Assembly (NCBI GenBank): GCA_903876875.1
Contig: CAIRBT010000069.1
Span: forward strand, 1 to 52,073
Origin: an uncultured Geobacteraceae bacterium
GTDB lineage: Bacteria > Desulfobacterota > Desulfuromonadia > Geobacterales > Pseudopelobacteraceae
DNA length: 52,073 bases
Direction: 5' to 3'
The notes under the pieces were generated by a model. It worked only from the letters and a program-made list of their open reading frames with translations, did no database searches and was not told where the DNA came from. Both the position numbers and the translations under genes were made by a program. This document shows, in pieces, positions 27,901 to 36,857 of this stretch. The first letter of the stretch is position 1. Each line of letters begins with the position of its first letter.

Positions 27901-28071
27901 GAACTCTCTTCGATAAATTTCCAACCCCACCGCGCCGTTGATCCCATGAAGTACGGTTTTGCTGAAGCGTGACAAGAGAGGAATGAACAGCTCATAGGTA
28001 TCCCGATCATCTTCAACATACAAGATGGTAAGCCCCTTGAGATATTCCTTGTCCAGGTTGGTGTCAGTCAC
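24940..28071 (-). CDS. Hybrid histidine kinase (REC-PAS-PAS-PAS-HisKA-HATPase-REC-REC)
   Basis: 1043 residues, no membrane helix, so cytoplasmic. An N-terminal receiver (LTILYVEDDRDTYELF, Asp in HIIVTDVQMPMMDG), three PAS/PAC modules (SITTTASDAIIMIDSHGLITFWNPAAERIFGYD; SPVSILMTDTHGDIDFVNPRFTELTGY), HisKA ([19 protein letters not shown]), HATPase (FGGTGLGLTICKQL), and two C-terminal receivers (ILVVDDNSTSRALIRGQ...LIDEQMPGCDG; ILLAEDNVINQKVA...LVLMDCQMPELDG). It is first in a minus-strand operon with the membrane kinase and the single-domain regulator; stop and the next possible start overlap (TGATG). It may integrate cytoplasmic redox or metabolic cues with the periplasmic signal read by its neighbour. 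Confidence 0.94.
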   Translation of the reverse strand: MTDTNLDKEYLKGLTILYVEDDRDTYELFIPLLSRFSKTVLHGINGAVGLEIYRREFPHIIVTDVQMPMMDGLSMAQEIRTVDRSVPIVVVSAFEQASYLRRALDIGVDKFVTKPTNSNQIYQCLLDCAHRLRIEAQLQESEERFRNLFNDSPDALTLLEGDSFTDGNRAAELLLRSAREQFLGQNPVHFSPEFQPDGRCSAEAFREKTAEALHVGTVSFEWLFQRLDGSRFWADMSLRVTTIQGRQVIICCWRDITARKQAEAKLKSITTTASDAIIMIDSHGLITFWNPAAERIFGYDAAEVIGVNLHHFLAPERYRDVFEAAFPLFRQTGQGNVINTTIELGAIRKDGQEISVELSLSADMHEGEWHAIGVIRDVSGRKKYETELLKLSRAIEQSPVSILMTDTHGDIDFVNPRFTELTGYTAEEVLGKNPRILKSGQTPPARFVELWATIAAGNIWHGELVNRRKDGTLFWATTSVSALRNAQGEIIHYLSAFEDVTERKLLIDELNGAKEGAEAATRAKSSFLSSMSHEIRTPMNGVIGMTDLLLETTLTREQHDFVDTIRKSGENLLELINDILDFSKIEAGKLDLEILDFDPYAMMEDTVDLLALRASEKGLELLCSVDPAIPAGVRGDPGRVRQIITNLAGNAIKFTGSGEIVIAASLKEVRSDHLTVLFEVRDTGIGIPADRLQAVFDPFTQAEGSTTRKFGGTGLGLTICKQLAELMGGEVAVTSEYGVGSTFSFTVCFEKQAADRHKEEGKVIPRPELDGMAILVVDDNSTSRALIRGQLERWLCRAVVAADGERAMELLREAATCQTPFQVVLIDEQMPGCDGFELGSRIKRDLLLSQTRLVLMSALGQGKSRTQLEESGFSGTLAKPVRRSRLCDSLVLSTGTPQGGATNSDSIRTEKSARILLAEDNVINQKVAQKTLYNLGYSVDIASNGREAVTALEHIDYDLVLMDCQMPELDGFEATAYIRNPDSPVLNHRVPIIAMTANAMTEDRDNCLRAGMDDYLSKPIKKEVIAELLHAWLSKEGADGLRS

Positions 28072-28190
28072 GCCAGTTCTCCCGACCGCTTACAGAGTTT
28101 CATGTCTATTTTATTAAAAACGTTAAGTATTCCTTTGTTCATTATACATGTCAAGCATTATATACCGGCAACCACTTTTATGCACCGGCA

Positions 28191-31100
28191 TTATTTTGGG
28201 AGAAGCCGTCGCAACACCGTCTGTGCCATATCCAGAACGCCTTCAAACGAGCTGTCTTTCAGCGTACAGACCAGCTTGTAATCGGGGGTAAACTGATACT
28301 TTTTCGGTTCTCCCCGCATCATGCCGATGATGGTATCGGGGGGAACCGGGGTGCGGGGATGGAAGGAGACGATAACCGCTTTGCCATCAAAATCGATCTG
28401 ACGCACAATCAGCTTTTTCAGTAGTATCCGCAATTTCATAATTTCAAACAGGTAGACCGTTGCCAGCGGATAACTGCCAAAGCGGTCAAGCATTTCATTC
28501 TGCACATCCAGCACATCGTCTTCGCACTCGGCCTGGGTTAATTTTTTATAGATAACCAACCGCTGCCCCGCATCGGTCACATAGGCTTCCGGAATGAAGG
28601 CCGGTACCTTGAGGTTAATCTCCGGTTCAACCCGCTCCACCAGCTCTTCGCCCCGCATGCGGGCAATGGTTTCCTCCAGCATCTGGTTGTAGAGTTCAAA
28701 ACCGATCTCGGTGACCGTTCCCGATTGCCGGTTGCCCAGCATGTCTCCGGCACCACGGATTTCCATGTCATGGGTAGCAATGCGGAAACCGGCTCCCAGC
28801 TCGGAAATTTCCTGCAATACCCGGAGCCGCTCCCGGGCATCGGAGGTGAGCCCCGCTTCGCTCGGCACCAACAGATAGGCATAACCCCGCTGGGTAGAAC
28901 GCCCCACCCTCCCCCGCAACTGGTAGAGCTGGGACAGACCGAATTTATCGGCATGGTCGACGATCAGGGTGTTGGCGTTGGGAATATCAAGACCAGACTC
29001 GATGATGGTGGTGCAGAGGAGCAGGTTGGTCTCCCCATGCATGAAACCGAGCATCACCTTTTCAAGCTCATGTTCCCCCATCTGGCCATGGCCCACGGCA
29101 ATCTTCGCCTCCGGAACCAGCTGTGCCAGTAACTCGGCCCGTTTGCCGATGGTTTGTACCCGGTTGTGGACGAAAAACACCTGCCCCCCCCGGCGCAGCT
29201 CCCGCAGCACCGCCTCCCGAATCAACTCTTCGGAAAAGCGGGAAACCAGCGTTTTTACCGCCAGACGATCCACCGGCGGGGTATCGATAATGGAAAGATC
29301 CCGGATCCCCATCATGGACATGTAGAGGGTACGGGGAATCGGCGTGGCGGTCAGGGTCATTACATCGACCACCGCCCGGAATGATTTGAGCCGTTCCTTA
29401 TCCTTGACACCGAACCGCTGTTCCTCGTCAATAATCATCAACCCCAGATCCTTGAAGGTCACATCCTTTTGCAGTAACCGGTGGGTGCCGATGATAATGT
29501 CGATATCCCCCTTTTTGAGCCGTTCCAGAATTTCCTTCTGCTCCTTCGCCGTCCGGAAACGGGAGAGCACCTCCACGGTGACCGGATATTCCTTGAGCCG
29601 TTCATGGAAGGTTTCGTAATGCTGCTGGGCCAGAATGGTGGTCGGCACTAAAATGCCAACCTGTTTGCCGTCCAGAGCCGACTTAAAGGCTCCCCGCAGA
29701 GCCACCTCGGTCTTGCCGTACCCCACGTCACCGCAGACCAGCCGATCCATGGGACGGGAGTTTTGCATATCGGCCAGCACGTCCTCAATGGCACTCAGCT
29801 GATCAGGGGTTTCCTCCCAGGCAAAGGAGGCTTCAAATTCCCGATACATCTCGTCGGGGGGAGAAAAGGCAAATCCTTCACAGAGTTGACGTTTGGCATA
29901 GATTTCCAGCAATTCTCCCGCCAGTTCCTCTATATTTTTCCGGGCCTTCCCCTTGGATTTTTCCCATGAAACGCCCCCCAGCTTGTCAAGGGGGGGGCTG
30001 CTCCCCTCGGGTCCCACATAGCGCTGCACCAACCCGAGGCGATCCACCGGCAAAAACAGTTTGTCCGAGCCGGCATACTCCAAGAGCAGAAAATCCCCGG
30101 CAACCGACCCCACACTAATATGCTGCAACCCCCGGTAGAGACCGACCCCATGGTCGATATGCACCATGTGATCACCCGGCTTCAACTCGGCCAGGGAGGC
30201 CAGCAGCTGTTTCTTACGCACCTCGGAAACACCGCGCCGCTTAACCCGTTTCCCGAACAGCTCTTCTTCGGCGATCAGAATCAGCCGGGAGAAAGGGAGG
30301 CGGCAGCCACGGGAGATATCACCGATCAACAGAGCGATGGCTCCACCGGGCGGAGCGGTCACCGCCGATAGAAAACCCTGTTCAGTAATATGACACGGGA
30401 TACCATAGGGGGAGAGCAGCTCTTTGAGCCGCTCGGCCTGGGGGAATTGATGGCAGGCAATGACGATCTGCTGACCACCGTCAAGCCAGCCCCGCAGATT
30501 GCGAGCCAATGGTGACAGCGCGTGGCTGGTCTCTTTGGATACCGTTACCCGCAGGTCGCCATTTTCCTGGCACGGCACGTCAATGGCCGTACCGGTACCG
30601 GGGGTATCGAGCAGCAAACCGGACAGCTGCAGCACCGGACGACCGGTAAGAATTGCCTGAAACTCCCCCTCTGTCAGATACAGTTCGTTGGCCGGCGAGT
30701 GTGCCAAACCGGCAGCAGCGGCCTTGGCAATCCCGGCTTCAATCTCTTCGAAAAAGGTCAGGGAGGCGTACTGGAGTGCTTCCGGATCAAGCAGTATCAG
30801 AGGGGTATCGGCAGCCAGATAGTCAAAAATCGTTTCCAGCCCCGGATGGAGCAGCGGCTGTAGAAAGTCGATCCCTTGAAAGTAGACGCCGTTTTGAAGA
30901 TCCTCAAGAATCAAACGTCGCCGGTTGGCCGGGATATCCAGATCATCACAGCACCGTTTCAAGCGGGGTGCCAACTCCTCCAGAACCCCATCGGAGAGCA
31001 GCAGTTCCCGTGAGGGGAGCAGCATCAACTCTTCCAGCGGCTGCAAGGAGCGTTGGGTCAGGGGGTCAAAGGCACGGATCGTTTCCACCGTATCGCCAAA

Positions 31101-31673
31101 AAATTCAATGCGCACCGGCGTGGTCAGATTGGGAGGGAAAATATCCAGAATCCCCCCCCGCACGACAAAGGTACCCCGATCCTCCACCAGCGGCACGTTG
31201 GCGTAGCCCATCCGCATCAAAGCCGCCAGCAGCTCATCCCGCTCGGTTTCCTCACCCGGCAGCAGATAGCAGGAGGCCTCCCCCAATACCCTGCGGGGAA
31301 GCACCCGTTGCAGGGCGGCCGCCAGAGATACCACCGTGAGGCGGGAGGTACCATTACTCAGGTGGAACAGGGTATCGAGCCGGGCACTGGTCACATCCGG
31401 GTGGGGTGAAGTGGCGGAAAACGGCACCACATCCCAGGAAGGAAATAAATCACCATGGAGTTCACCGCCGGAAAAAAAGGCTAGTTCGCGGCAGAATTCT
31501 TCCGCCCCATCCTGACTGGCGACCAGCACCAGCGGCGAGGGGAGGCCGGCACGCACCAGTTCGGCAACCAGCAGTGCCGGGGAGGAACCTTTCAGGCCGG
31601 TGATGGCAAGGGAGCGTTCCTTACGGCGCAGGGCAGCAATGCATTCAATTGTCTGGGGTACTAATGTCGTCAT
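28191..31673 (-). CDS. mfd: Transcription-repair coupling factor Mfd
   Basis: 1160 residues, the usual Mfd length. The UvrB-like N-terminal module begins around GLKGSSPALLVAELVRAG and continues with FPSWDVVPFSATSPHPDV; the RNA polymerase-interacting (CarD-like) domain is LKPGDHMVHIDHGVGLYRGL; the helicase core has Walker A CGDVGYGKTEVALRGAF, DEEQ in LMIIDEEQRFGVKDK, TATPIPRTLYMSMMGIRDLSII and the translocation segment LLLCTTIIESGLDIPNANTLI with QLRGRVGRS; the C-terminal TRCF domain follows. It removes stalled RNA polymerase and recruits UvrA to lesions. It lies 24 bp after the gene at 31698. Confidence 0.98.
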   Translation of the reverse strand: MTTLVPQTIECIAALRRKERSLAITGLKGSSPALLVAELVRAGLPSPLVLVASQDGAEEFCRELAFFSGGELHGDLFPSWDVVPFSATSPHPDVTSARLDTLFHLSNGTSRLTVVSLAAALQRVLPRRVLGEASCYLLPGEETERDELLAALMRMGYANVPLVEDRGTFVVRGGILDIFPPNLTTPVRIEFFGDTVETIRAFDPLTQRSLQPLEELMLLPSRELLLSDGVLEELAPRLKRCCDDLDIPANRRRLILEDLQNGVYFQGIDFLQPLLHPGLETIFDYLAADTPLILLDPEALQYASLTFFEEIEAGIAKAAAAGLAHSPANELYLTEGEFQAILTGRPVLQLSGLLLDTPGTGTAIDVPCQENGDLRVTVSKETSHALSPLARNLRGWLDGGQQIVIACHQFPQAERLKELLSPYGIPCHITEQGFLSAVTAPPGGAIALLIGDISRGCRLPFSRLILIAEEELFGKRVKRRGVSEVRKKQLLASLAELKPGDHMVHIDHGVGLYRGLQHISVGSVAGDFLLLEYAGSDKLFLPVDRLGLVQRYVGPEGSSPPLDKLGGVSWEKSKGKARKNIEELAGELLEIYAKRQLCEGFAFSPPDEMYREFEASFAWEETPDQLSAIEDVLADMQNSRPMDRLVCGDVGYGKTEVALRGAFKSALDGKQVGILVPTTILAQQHYETFHERLKEYPVTVEVLSRFRTAKEQKEILERLKKGDIDIIIGTHRLLQKDVTFKDLGLMIIDEEQRFGVKDKERLKSFRAVVDVMTLTATPIPRTLYMSMMGIRDLSIIDTPPVDRLAVKTLVSRFSEELIREAVLRELRRGGQVFFVHNRVQTIGKRAELLAQLVPEAKIAVGHGQMGEHELEKVMLGFMHGETNLLLCTTIIESGLDIPNANTLIVDHADKFGLSQLYQLRGRVGRSTQRGYAYLLVPSEAGLTSDARERLRVLQEISELGAGFRIATHDMEIRGAGDMLGNRQSGTVTEIGFELYNQMLEETIARMRGEELVERVEPEINLKVPAFIPEAYVTDAGQRLVIYKKLTQAECEDDVLDVQNEMLDRFGSYPLATVYLFEIMKLRILLKKLIVRQIDFDGKAVIVSFHPRTPVPPDTIIGMMRGEPKKYQFTPDYKLVCTLKDSSFEGVLDMAQTVLRRLLPK

Positions 31674-31697
31674 GGGGTATCCGGGTATCTGACCGAT

Positions 31698-32258
31698 TCA
31701 ATGTGTGCGATGACCTGCCTTCAGTTTGGGGATGCCGTTTTCGATGACGACCCTGAAGGCGATGTTTGCTGTCCCCAGTTTTTCAACCAGGAGCGGTTTT
31801 TTCTCTTCAATACCTGCGGCAACCAGCTGCCGGGTAATGGTGTGATACGGCAGGTTACAGGTTTTTCGTGCCGCTTGCAGCTCGGCAACAAGCCGATCCA
31901 GATCGTCTTCCCCGACAGGAGGAGTAACTTCCGGCTGAAGGCGTGGAGGAGACATTTTCTGCTGTTGGTGCAAATCACTGATAAAGCGGTCACGGGAATA
32001 GCGTCCCTCATTGATCAATTTCAGAGTCCGGTTCCAGTGTTCCCGATAGGTATTGAAGCGGGCTATCAGCATGCTGTAGCGATAGCGGTACATGGTGTTG
32101 CTGACGCGAGCAGTGGCATAGTTTCGAATCAGCGTTGCCACCTCTTCAAACAATTGAAGTGGTTCACGCTTTTCAAACCCTTGAAAATATTGTTCATATT
32201 TAACAATCAGCTCTTTCAGCTTCTGCTCCAAATGCATAACATCATCTGCAATTGCCAT
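31698..32258 (-). CDS. Conserved deltaproteobacterial hypothetical protein (MXAN_5187 C-terminal-like)
   Basis: 186 residues, soluble, mostly helical in the first half (MHLEQKLKELIVKYEQYFQGFEKREPLQLFEEV, then MYRYRYSMLIARFNTYREHWNRTL). This pattern matches, as I remember it, the conserved C-terminal region of the myxobacterial MXAN_5187 family found across deltaproteobacteria; function unknown. A Pro-rich linker (PPRLQPEVTPPVG) leads to a second helical part (LDRLVAELQAARKTCNLPYHTIT). It is cotranscribed upstream of mfd. The family assignment is from memory only. Confidence 0.65.
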   Translation of the reverse strand: MAIADDVMHLEQKLKELIVKYEQYFQGFEKREPLQLFEEVATLIRNYATARVSNTMYRYRYSMLIARFNTYREHWNRTLKLINEGRYSRDRFISDLHQQQKMSPPRLQPEVTPPVGEDDLDRLVAELQAARKTCNLPYHTITRQLVAAGIEEKKPLLVEKLGTANIAFRVVIENGIPKLKAGHRTH

Positions 32259-32445
32259 TATGAAAACCCTCTCGGAATCTCCTGTACCGACGAAAAAGCA
32301 CTATAGCCAAACCGCCAGAGAAGTAAAGGGTAAAGAAGATCAAGGTAACAGCGCAATTGCGCTAATATCTTGACGCTTTGGTCTGCAATCGCATATAAAG
32401 ACAGCAGCTGACAATCACCATTTTACCCCCTGGAGCACTATACCT

Positions 32446-33819
32446 ATGGAATCTCTGGCCTCACTGCTGCTCGCTGCTGGAAAAGGTACCCGAATGAAGT
32501 CCGGCCTGATCAAAGTTCTGCACCCCATTGCCGGAGTGCCGATGATTTCCTGGCCAGTGGCAGCCGCCCGCGACGCAGGCTCCACGACCAATGTGCTGGT
32601 GGTAGGACATCAGGCCACCGCCGTGCAGAGCGTATTCCGGGGTGCCGCCGATATCCGCTGCGCCATGCAGGAGGAGCAGCTCGGCACCGGTCATGCCGTG
32701 GCCTGCGGCCTGGATGCTCTCGAAGGTTTCCACGGCACCGTACTGATCCTCTGTGGCGACACCCCCCTGCTCCGCTCCGAAACCCTCCAGGCTCTGCTGG
32801 CATTCCACCGGGAACAACGGGCGGTTCTCACGGTACTGACCGCCCTTTTGGACAATCCTTTCGGCTATGGCCGGGTGATTCGGGATCAGGCGGGGAGCGT
32901 TGCCCGTATCGTCGAGCAGAAGGATGCTACCCCCGATGAAGAGGCCGTTTGTGAAGTCAACAGTGGTATTTACTGCATGGAAGTGGACTTCCTGCGGGGA
33001 GGCATCAGACAGATCGGTAACGACAACGCCCAGGGGGAATACTACCTGACCGATCTGGTGGGCATCGCCGCCCGCCAGGGTTTAACCTGTCTGGCTCTGC
33101 CGACCGCTGATGCGGAAGAGATCATGGGGGTTAATGACCGGGTACAACTGGCCGAAGCGGCTCGCATTCTCCGCCGCCGGATCAATCAGCGGCACATGCT
33201 CGCCGGTGTAACGTTCATAGATCCGGAAACCACCTACATCGACGAGGGGGTTACCATCGGTGCCGACTCGGTCCTCCACCCCGGCTGTCAGATCGGCGGC
33301 GCCACCATCATCGGCAGCGGCTGTGAAATCGAGCAGAATGTCACCATCACCAGCTGCCGCATCGGCAACGACTGCCACATCAAGGCGGCCTCGGTACTGG
33401 AAGCATCGGAACTGGCCGATGATGTGGCGGTGGGTCCCATGGCACACCTCCGTCCCGGCACCGTCCTGGGAACCCATGTCAAAATCGGCAACTTTGTCGA
33501 AACCAAAAAGATCACCATGGGTAAAGGTTCCAAAGCCTCACACCTCACCTATCTGGGTGATGCCGAAATCGGCAGTAATGTTAATATCGGTTGCGGCACC
33601 ATTACCTGCAACTATGACGGCGTCAACAAGCACCGCACCCTGATCGGTGACGACGTCTTCATCGGCAGCGACGTGCAACTGGTGGCACCGGTCAGCGTCG
33701 GTCGCAACTCCCTGGTGGCGGCCGGCACCACGGTCACCAGCAACGTCCCCCCGGATTCTCTGGCTCTCTCCCGGGTTCCCCAGCTCAACAAGGAAGGGTG
33801 GCGGTTAAAAAAGAGGTGA
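32446..33819 (+). CDS. glmU: Bifunctional GlmU (GlcNAc-1-P uridyltransferase / GlcN-1-P acetyltransferase)
   Basis: 457 residues, full length. The N-terminal nucleotidyltransferase begins LLLAAGKGTRMKS, with the uridyl-binding EQLGTGHAVACG and CGDTPLL. The C-terminal left-handed beta-helix has repeated hexapeptides (IGADSVLHPGCQIGG), the catalytic His of KASHLTYLGDAEIG and the acetyl-CoA-binding LVAAGTTVTSNV. It makes UDP-GlcNAc for peptidoglycan and lipopolysaccharide. ATG 32446 has GGAG eleven bases upstream. Between glmU and the next gene are two dispersed repeats, so they are probably separate units. Confidence 0.98.
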   Translation: MESLASLLLAAGKGTRMKSGLIKVLHPIAGVPMISWPVAAARDAGSTTNVLVVGHQATAVQSVFRGAADIRCAMQEEQLGTGHAVACGLDALEGFHGTVLILCGDTPLLRSETLQALLAFHREQRAVLTVLTALLDNPFGYGRVIRDQAGSVARIVEQKDATPDEEAVCEVNSGIYCMEVDFLRGGIRQIGNDNAQGEYYLTDLVGIAARQGLTCLALPTADAEEIMGVNDRVQLAEAARILRRRINQRHMLAGVTFIDPETTYIDEGVTIGADSVLHPGCQIGGATIIGSGCEIEQNVTITSCRIGNDCHIKAASVLEASELADDVAVGPMAHLRPGTVLGTHVKIGNFVETKKITMGKGSKASHLTYLGDAEIGSNVNIGCGTITCNYDGVNKHRTLIGDDVFIGSDVQLVAPVSVGRNSLVAAGTTVTSNVPPDSLALSRVPQLNKEGWRLKKR

Positions 33820-33842
33820 CAAACCACTCTGTTTGTCCCAAG

Positions 33843-33946
33843 CTTTACGGCAAATCCCCCCTCCCCCCCTTTGAAAAAGGGGGATTGAGGAGGATTTGCT
33901 TTTAAGTTCGTAGTTCGTAGGTTGGGCAAAGCGAAGCGTGCCCAAC
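33843..33946. repeat. Two dispersed palindromic repeats after glmU
   Basis: An imperfect palindrome at 33843-33902 (GCAAATCCCCC ... GGATTTGC, with inner CCCCCTTT/AAAGGGGG) and a second at 33921-33946 (GTTGGGC/GCCCAAC arms around an AAAGCGAAGCGT core). The first resembles 4520-4549 and about 47070-47100. Either could also act as a glmU terminator. Confidence 0.8.
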
Positions 33947-33981
33947 AAATAAACATCCATTTTCATTAAAGGAGAGCCCAC

Positions 33982-34824
33982 ATGAGGGATACCACCCCCT
34001 GCAACTCCCTCTATATCCCCTTTGATTGTGAAATTACCGCCATTACCGACCTTACCCCCCGGGAAAAACTGTTTCGCCTCATCCGGAGCGACGGCACCCC
34101 CCTTGGCCATCTGCCAGGACAGTTTGTCCAGCTTTCCCTGCTGGGGTGGGGGGAAGCACCCCTGTCCATCGCCTCTTCCCCCACCAGAGAAGGATATTTT
34201 GAGCTGGGGGTTCGCCAGGCCGGACAGCTCACCACCGCCCTGCACCGGATGAAAGTCGGGGAAACCGTCGGCGTGCGGGGCCCCTTTGGCCGTCCCTTCG
34301 ACCTGGAGGCACTGAATGGAGAGGATGTGCTGCTCATCTCCGGCGGCTGCGGACTGGCTCCGCTCCGTTCACTGATCCAGTACTGCGAAGATCGACCGCA
34401 ACAGTTCGGCCGGGTCACCATCCTCCACGGTGCCAAGAGCCCCGCCGACACTCTGTTCAAGGAGGAGCTTGCCCGGTGGGAAGCGTCGGCAGAGTTTGCC
34501 TGCCACCTGACAGTGGACAGCGCAACCGGCAACGACTGTTTCACCGGCAACGTGGGGCTTATCACCTCCCTCATCCCCCCCCTGACCATCACCCCCCACC
34601 GCACCACTGCCGTCATCATCGGCCCGCCGGTCATGTACCGGGCGGTCATTGCCGAGCTAAAAGGAAAGGGGCTCGGCTCCGACCGGATCGTCGTCTCCCT
34701 GGAACGGCAGATGCGCTGCGGCGTCGGCAAATGCGGTCACTGCACCATTGAACACCTGTACTGCTGCCAGGATGGTCCGGTGTTTCGCCTCGACGAGATC
34801 GAGCAACTGCGGGGTGCCCTATGA
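33982..34824 (+). CDS. FAD/NAD(P)-binding [2Fe-2S] oxidoreductase subunit (HydG/AsrB/PyrK-like)
   Basis: 280 residues. An FAD-binding barrel (GQFVQLSLLGWGEAPLSIASSP), an NAD(P)-binding domain (LLISGGCGLAPLRSLIQYC, VIIGPPVMYRAVI) and a C-terminal [2Fe-2S] cluster site (MRCGVGKCGHC...YCCQDGPVF). This is the plan of the gamma subunit of sulfhydrogenase (HydG), anaerobic sulfite reductase AsrB and PyrK. Here it is the first gene of a formate dehydrogenase operon, and so likely passes electrons between the iron-sulfur chain and NAD(P). AAAGGAG precedes ATG 33982; the stop overlaps the next start in ATGA. Confidence 0.92.
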   Translation: MRDTTPCNSLYIPFDCEITAITDLTPREKLFRLIRSDGTPLGHLPGQFVQLSLLGWGEAPLSIASSPTREGYFELGVRQAGQLTTALHRMKVGETVGVRGPFGRPFDLEALNGEDVLLISGGCGLAPLRSLIQYCEDRPQQFGRVTILHGAKSPADTLFKEELARWEASAEFACHLTVDSATGNDCFTGNVGLITSLIPPLTITPHRTTAVIIGPPVMYRAVIAELKGKGLGSDRIVVSLERQMRCGVGKCGHCTIEHLYCCQDGPVFRLDEIEQLRGAL

Positions 34825-36857
34825 AACGAACCCTGACCGTCTGTCCTTACTGCGGTACCGGCTGTATGTTCTATCTGGTAAGCGACAACGGTCGCCTTGT
34901 CGGAGTGGAGCCGAGCAGCAGCCATCCGGTCAGTCGAGGAGGGCTCTGCGTCAAAGGGTGGAACGCCTTTGCCTTCGTCCACCATCCGGAGCGTCTCACC
35001 ACCCCGCTGATACGGAAAAACGGTACTCTTGAGCCTGCCAGTTGGGATGAAGCTTTGGATCTGGTAGTGGCACGCCTTACCCAGATCCAGCGACAGCATG
35101 GTGCCGATTCCGTCATGTTTGCCTCTTCGGCAAAGGCCACCAATGAGGAAAACTACCTGCTGATGAAGCTGGCCCGGGCCGTTTTCCAGACCAACAACAT
35201 CGACCATTGTGCCCGCCTCTGCCACTCTTCCACCGTCACCGGTCTGGCCGAAACCTTCGGCTCAGGAGCCATGACCAACACCATCTCCTGCATTGATGAA
35301 ACCGACGTTATCTTCGTCATCGGCTCCAACACCACCGAACAGCATCCGCTCATCGGTAGCCGCATCATGAACGCCGTTCGCAGCGGCACCCGCCTGATAG
35401 TTGCCGATAACCGCCGTATCCGCCTCGCCCGCCAGGCCGACCTGCATTTACGCCACACGAACGGCAGCGATGTACCGCTCCTCTGCGGCATGATGCACGT
35501 CATCATTGCCGAAGGACTGGCCGACACAAAGTTTATCACCACCCGCACCGAAAATTACGCAGCACTGGCGGAGAGTGTGGCCGACTGGACCCCGGAGCGG
35601 AGTGCGGCAGAAACCGGACTGGAGGCCGCCGACATCATTGCCGCCGCCCGCCTCTACGCCGGTGCAGAGCGTGCCATGATTTTCTATTCCATGGGGATCA
35701 CCCAGCACAGCCATGGGGTGGACAACGTACGCTGCGTGGCCTCCCTGGCCATGCTGACCGGCAACATCGGGCGACCGGGCACCGGTGTCAATCCCCTGCG
35801 GGGGCAGAATAACGTGCAGGGGGGGTGCGACATGGGTGCCCTCCCCGATCTCTACAGCGGTTACCAAAAGGTGTCCGATCCGGAGAACCGGCAAAAATTT
35901 GCCACGGCCTGGAGGGTACCGGCACTGCCGGCCTCCCCCGGTTTACCGCTGACCAGAGCCATGGATGCAGCCTCGGAGGGTAAGCTCTTCGCCCTTTTCG
36001 TCATGGGAGAAAACCCCCTGATTTCCGATCCGGATCAACACCATGCCCGACGGGCCCTGGAAAATCTGGAGCTGCTGGTGGTGCAGGATATCTTCCTGAC
36101 CGAAACCGCCGCTCTGGCCCATGTCGTGCTGCCGGCCGCCTGTTACGCCGAAAAGGAGGGCACCTTCACCAACACCGAACGGCGGGTACAGCATCTGTGT
36201 AAGGCGGTGGAACCACCGGGGGAGGCCAAAACCGACGGGGAAATCATCTGCGCCATGGCAAAAAAAGCCGGCTATGACGGCATGAGCTACGCCAGCCAGT
36301 CGGAGGTCATGGCCGAAATCGCCTCCCTCACCCCCTCCTATGGCGGCATCAGCTATGACCGGCTCGCTCCCCACGGTATGCCGTGGCCCTGTCCGACACC
36401 GGAGCACCCCGGCACCCCCATTCTCCATCATGAGCAATTTACCCGGGGTCGGGGGCATTTCAGCCCGGTCAGCCACAGCCTCCCCCGTGAGCAGACGGAC
36501 GCCGACTACCCCCTGGTGCTGACCACGGGACGCACCTATTTCCACTGGCACACCGGCACCATGACCCGCCGCACCCATCTGCTGGATCGTGAAGAACCAA
36601 CCTCCTTTCTGGAATTGCACCCGGACGACGCCGCCCGCCTCTCCATCCGCCACCGGGACCGGCTGTTGGTGACCAGCCGCCGGGGGAGCATCCAGACCGA
36701 AGCACGGGTCACCACCATGGTGATCCCCGGCGTGGTCTTCATGCCATTCCATTTTGCCGAAGGTGCCGCCAACTGCCTCACCAACAACGTTCTGGACCCG
36801 GAATCGTCCATTCCCGAATTCAAGGTCTGTGCAGTGCGACTGGAGAAATTGCCATGA
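34821..36857 (+). CDS. fdhA: Formate dehydrogenase catalytic (molybdopterin) subunit, Cys type
   Basis: 678 residues, like single-module FdhF-type enzymes. A [4Fe-4S] site at the N-terminus (CPYCGTGC, then CVKG), the molybdopterin-binding core, and the active-site loop with Cys134-His135 (HCARLCHSSTVTGL), where some formate dehydrogenases have selenocysteine; here it is a Cys codon. Further motifs: VIFVIGSNTTEQHP, GNIGRPGTGVNPLRGQNNVQGGCDMG, TETAALAHVVLPA and the C-terminal MPT domain (LVLTTGRTYFHWHTGTMTRRT). It oxidises formate to CO2 or the reverse. No Tat signal, so cytoplasmic. Coupled by ATGA overlaps to both neighbours. Other members of the DMSO reductase superfamily are possible, but the loop and flanking genes favour formate. 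Confidence 0.92.
   Translation: MKRTLTVCPYCGTGCMFYLVSDNGRLVGVEPSSSHPVSRGGLCVKGWNAFAFVHHPERLTTPLIRKNGTLEPASWDEALDLVVARLTQIQRQHGADSVMFASSAKATNEENYLLMKLARAVFQTNNIDHCARLCHSSTVTGLAETFGSGAMTNTISCIDETDVIFVIGSNTTEQHPLIGSRIMNAVRSGTRLIVADNRRIRLARQADLHLRHTNGSDVPLLCGMMHVIIAEGLADTKFITTRTENYAALAESVADWTPERSAAETGLEAADIIAAARLYAGAERAMIFYSMGITQHSHGVDNVRCVASLAMLTGNIGRPGTGVNPLRGQNNVQGGCDMGALPDLYSGYQKVSDPENRQKFATAWRVPALPASPGLPLTRAMDAASEGKLFALFVMGENPLISDPDQHHARRALENLELLVVQDIFLTETAALAHVVLPAACYAEKEGTFTNTERRVQHLCKAVEPPGEAKTDGEIICAMAKKAGYDGMSYASQSEVMAEIASLTPSYGGISYDRLAPHGMPWPCPTPEHPGTPILHHEQFTRGRGHFSPVSHSLPREQTDADYPLVLTTGRTYFHWHTGTMTRRTHLLDREEPTSFLELHPDDAARLSIRHRDRLLVTSRRGSIQTEARVTTMVIPGVVFMPFHFAEGAANCLTNNVLDPESSIPEFKVCAVRLEKLP

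Noticed and set aside
24940-28071. MoxR-like or phage-defence role for the large hybrid kinase region
   Set aside because: All domains are standard two-component modules, with no effector domain.
34821-36857. Selenocysteine in the formate dehydrogenase
   Set aside because: The active-site position is encoded by a Cys codon (Cys134), with no in-frame TGA.
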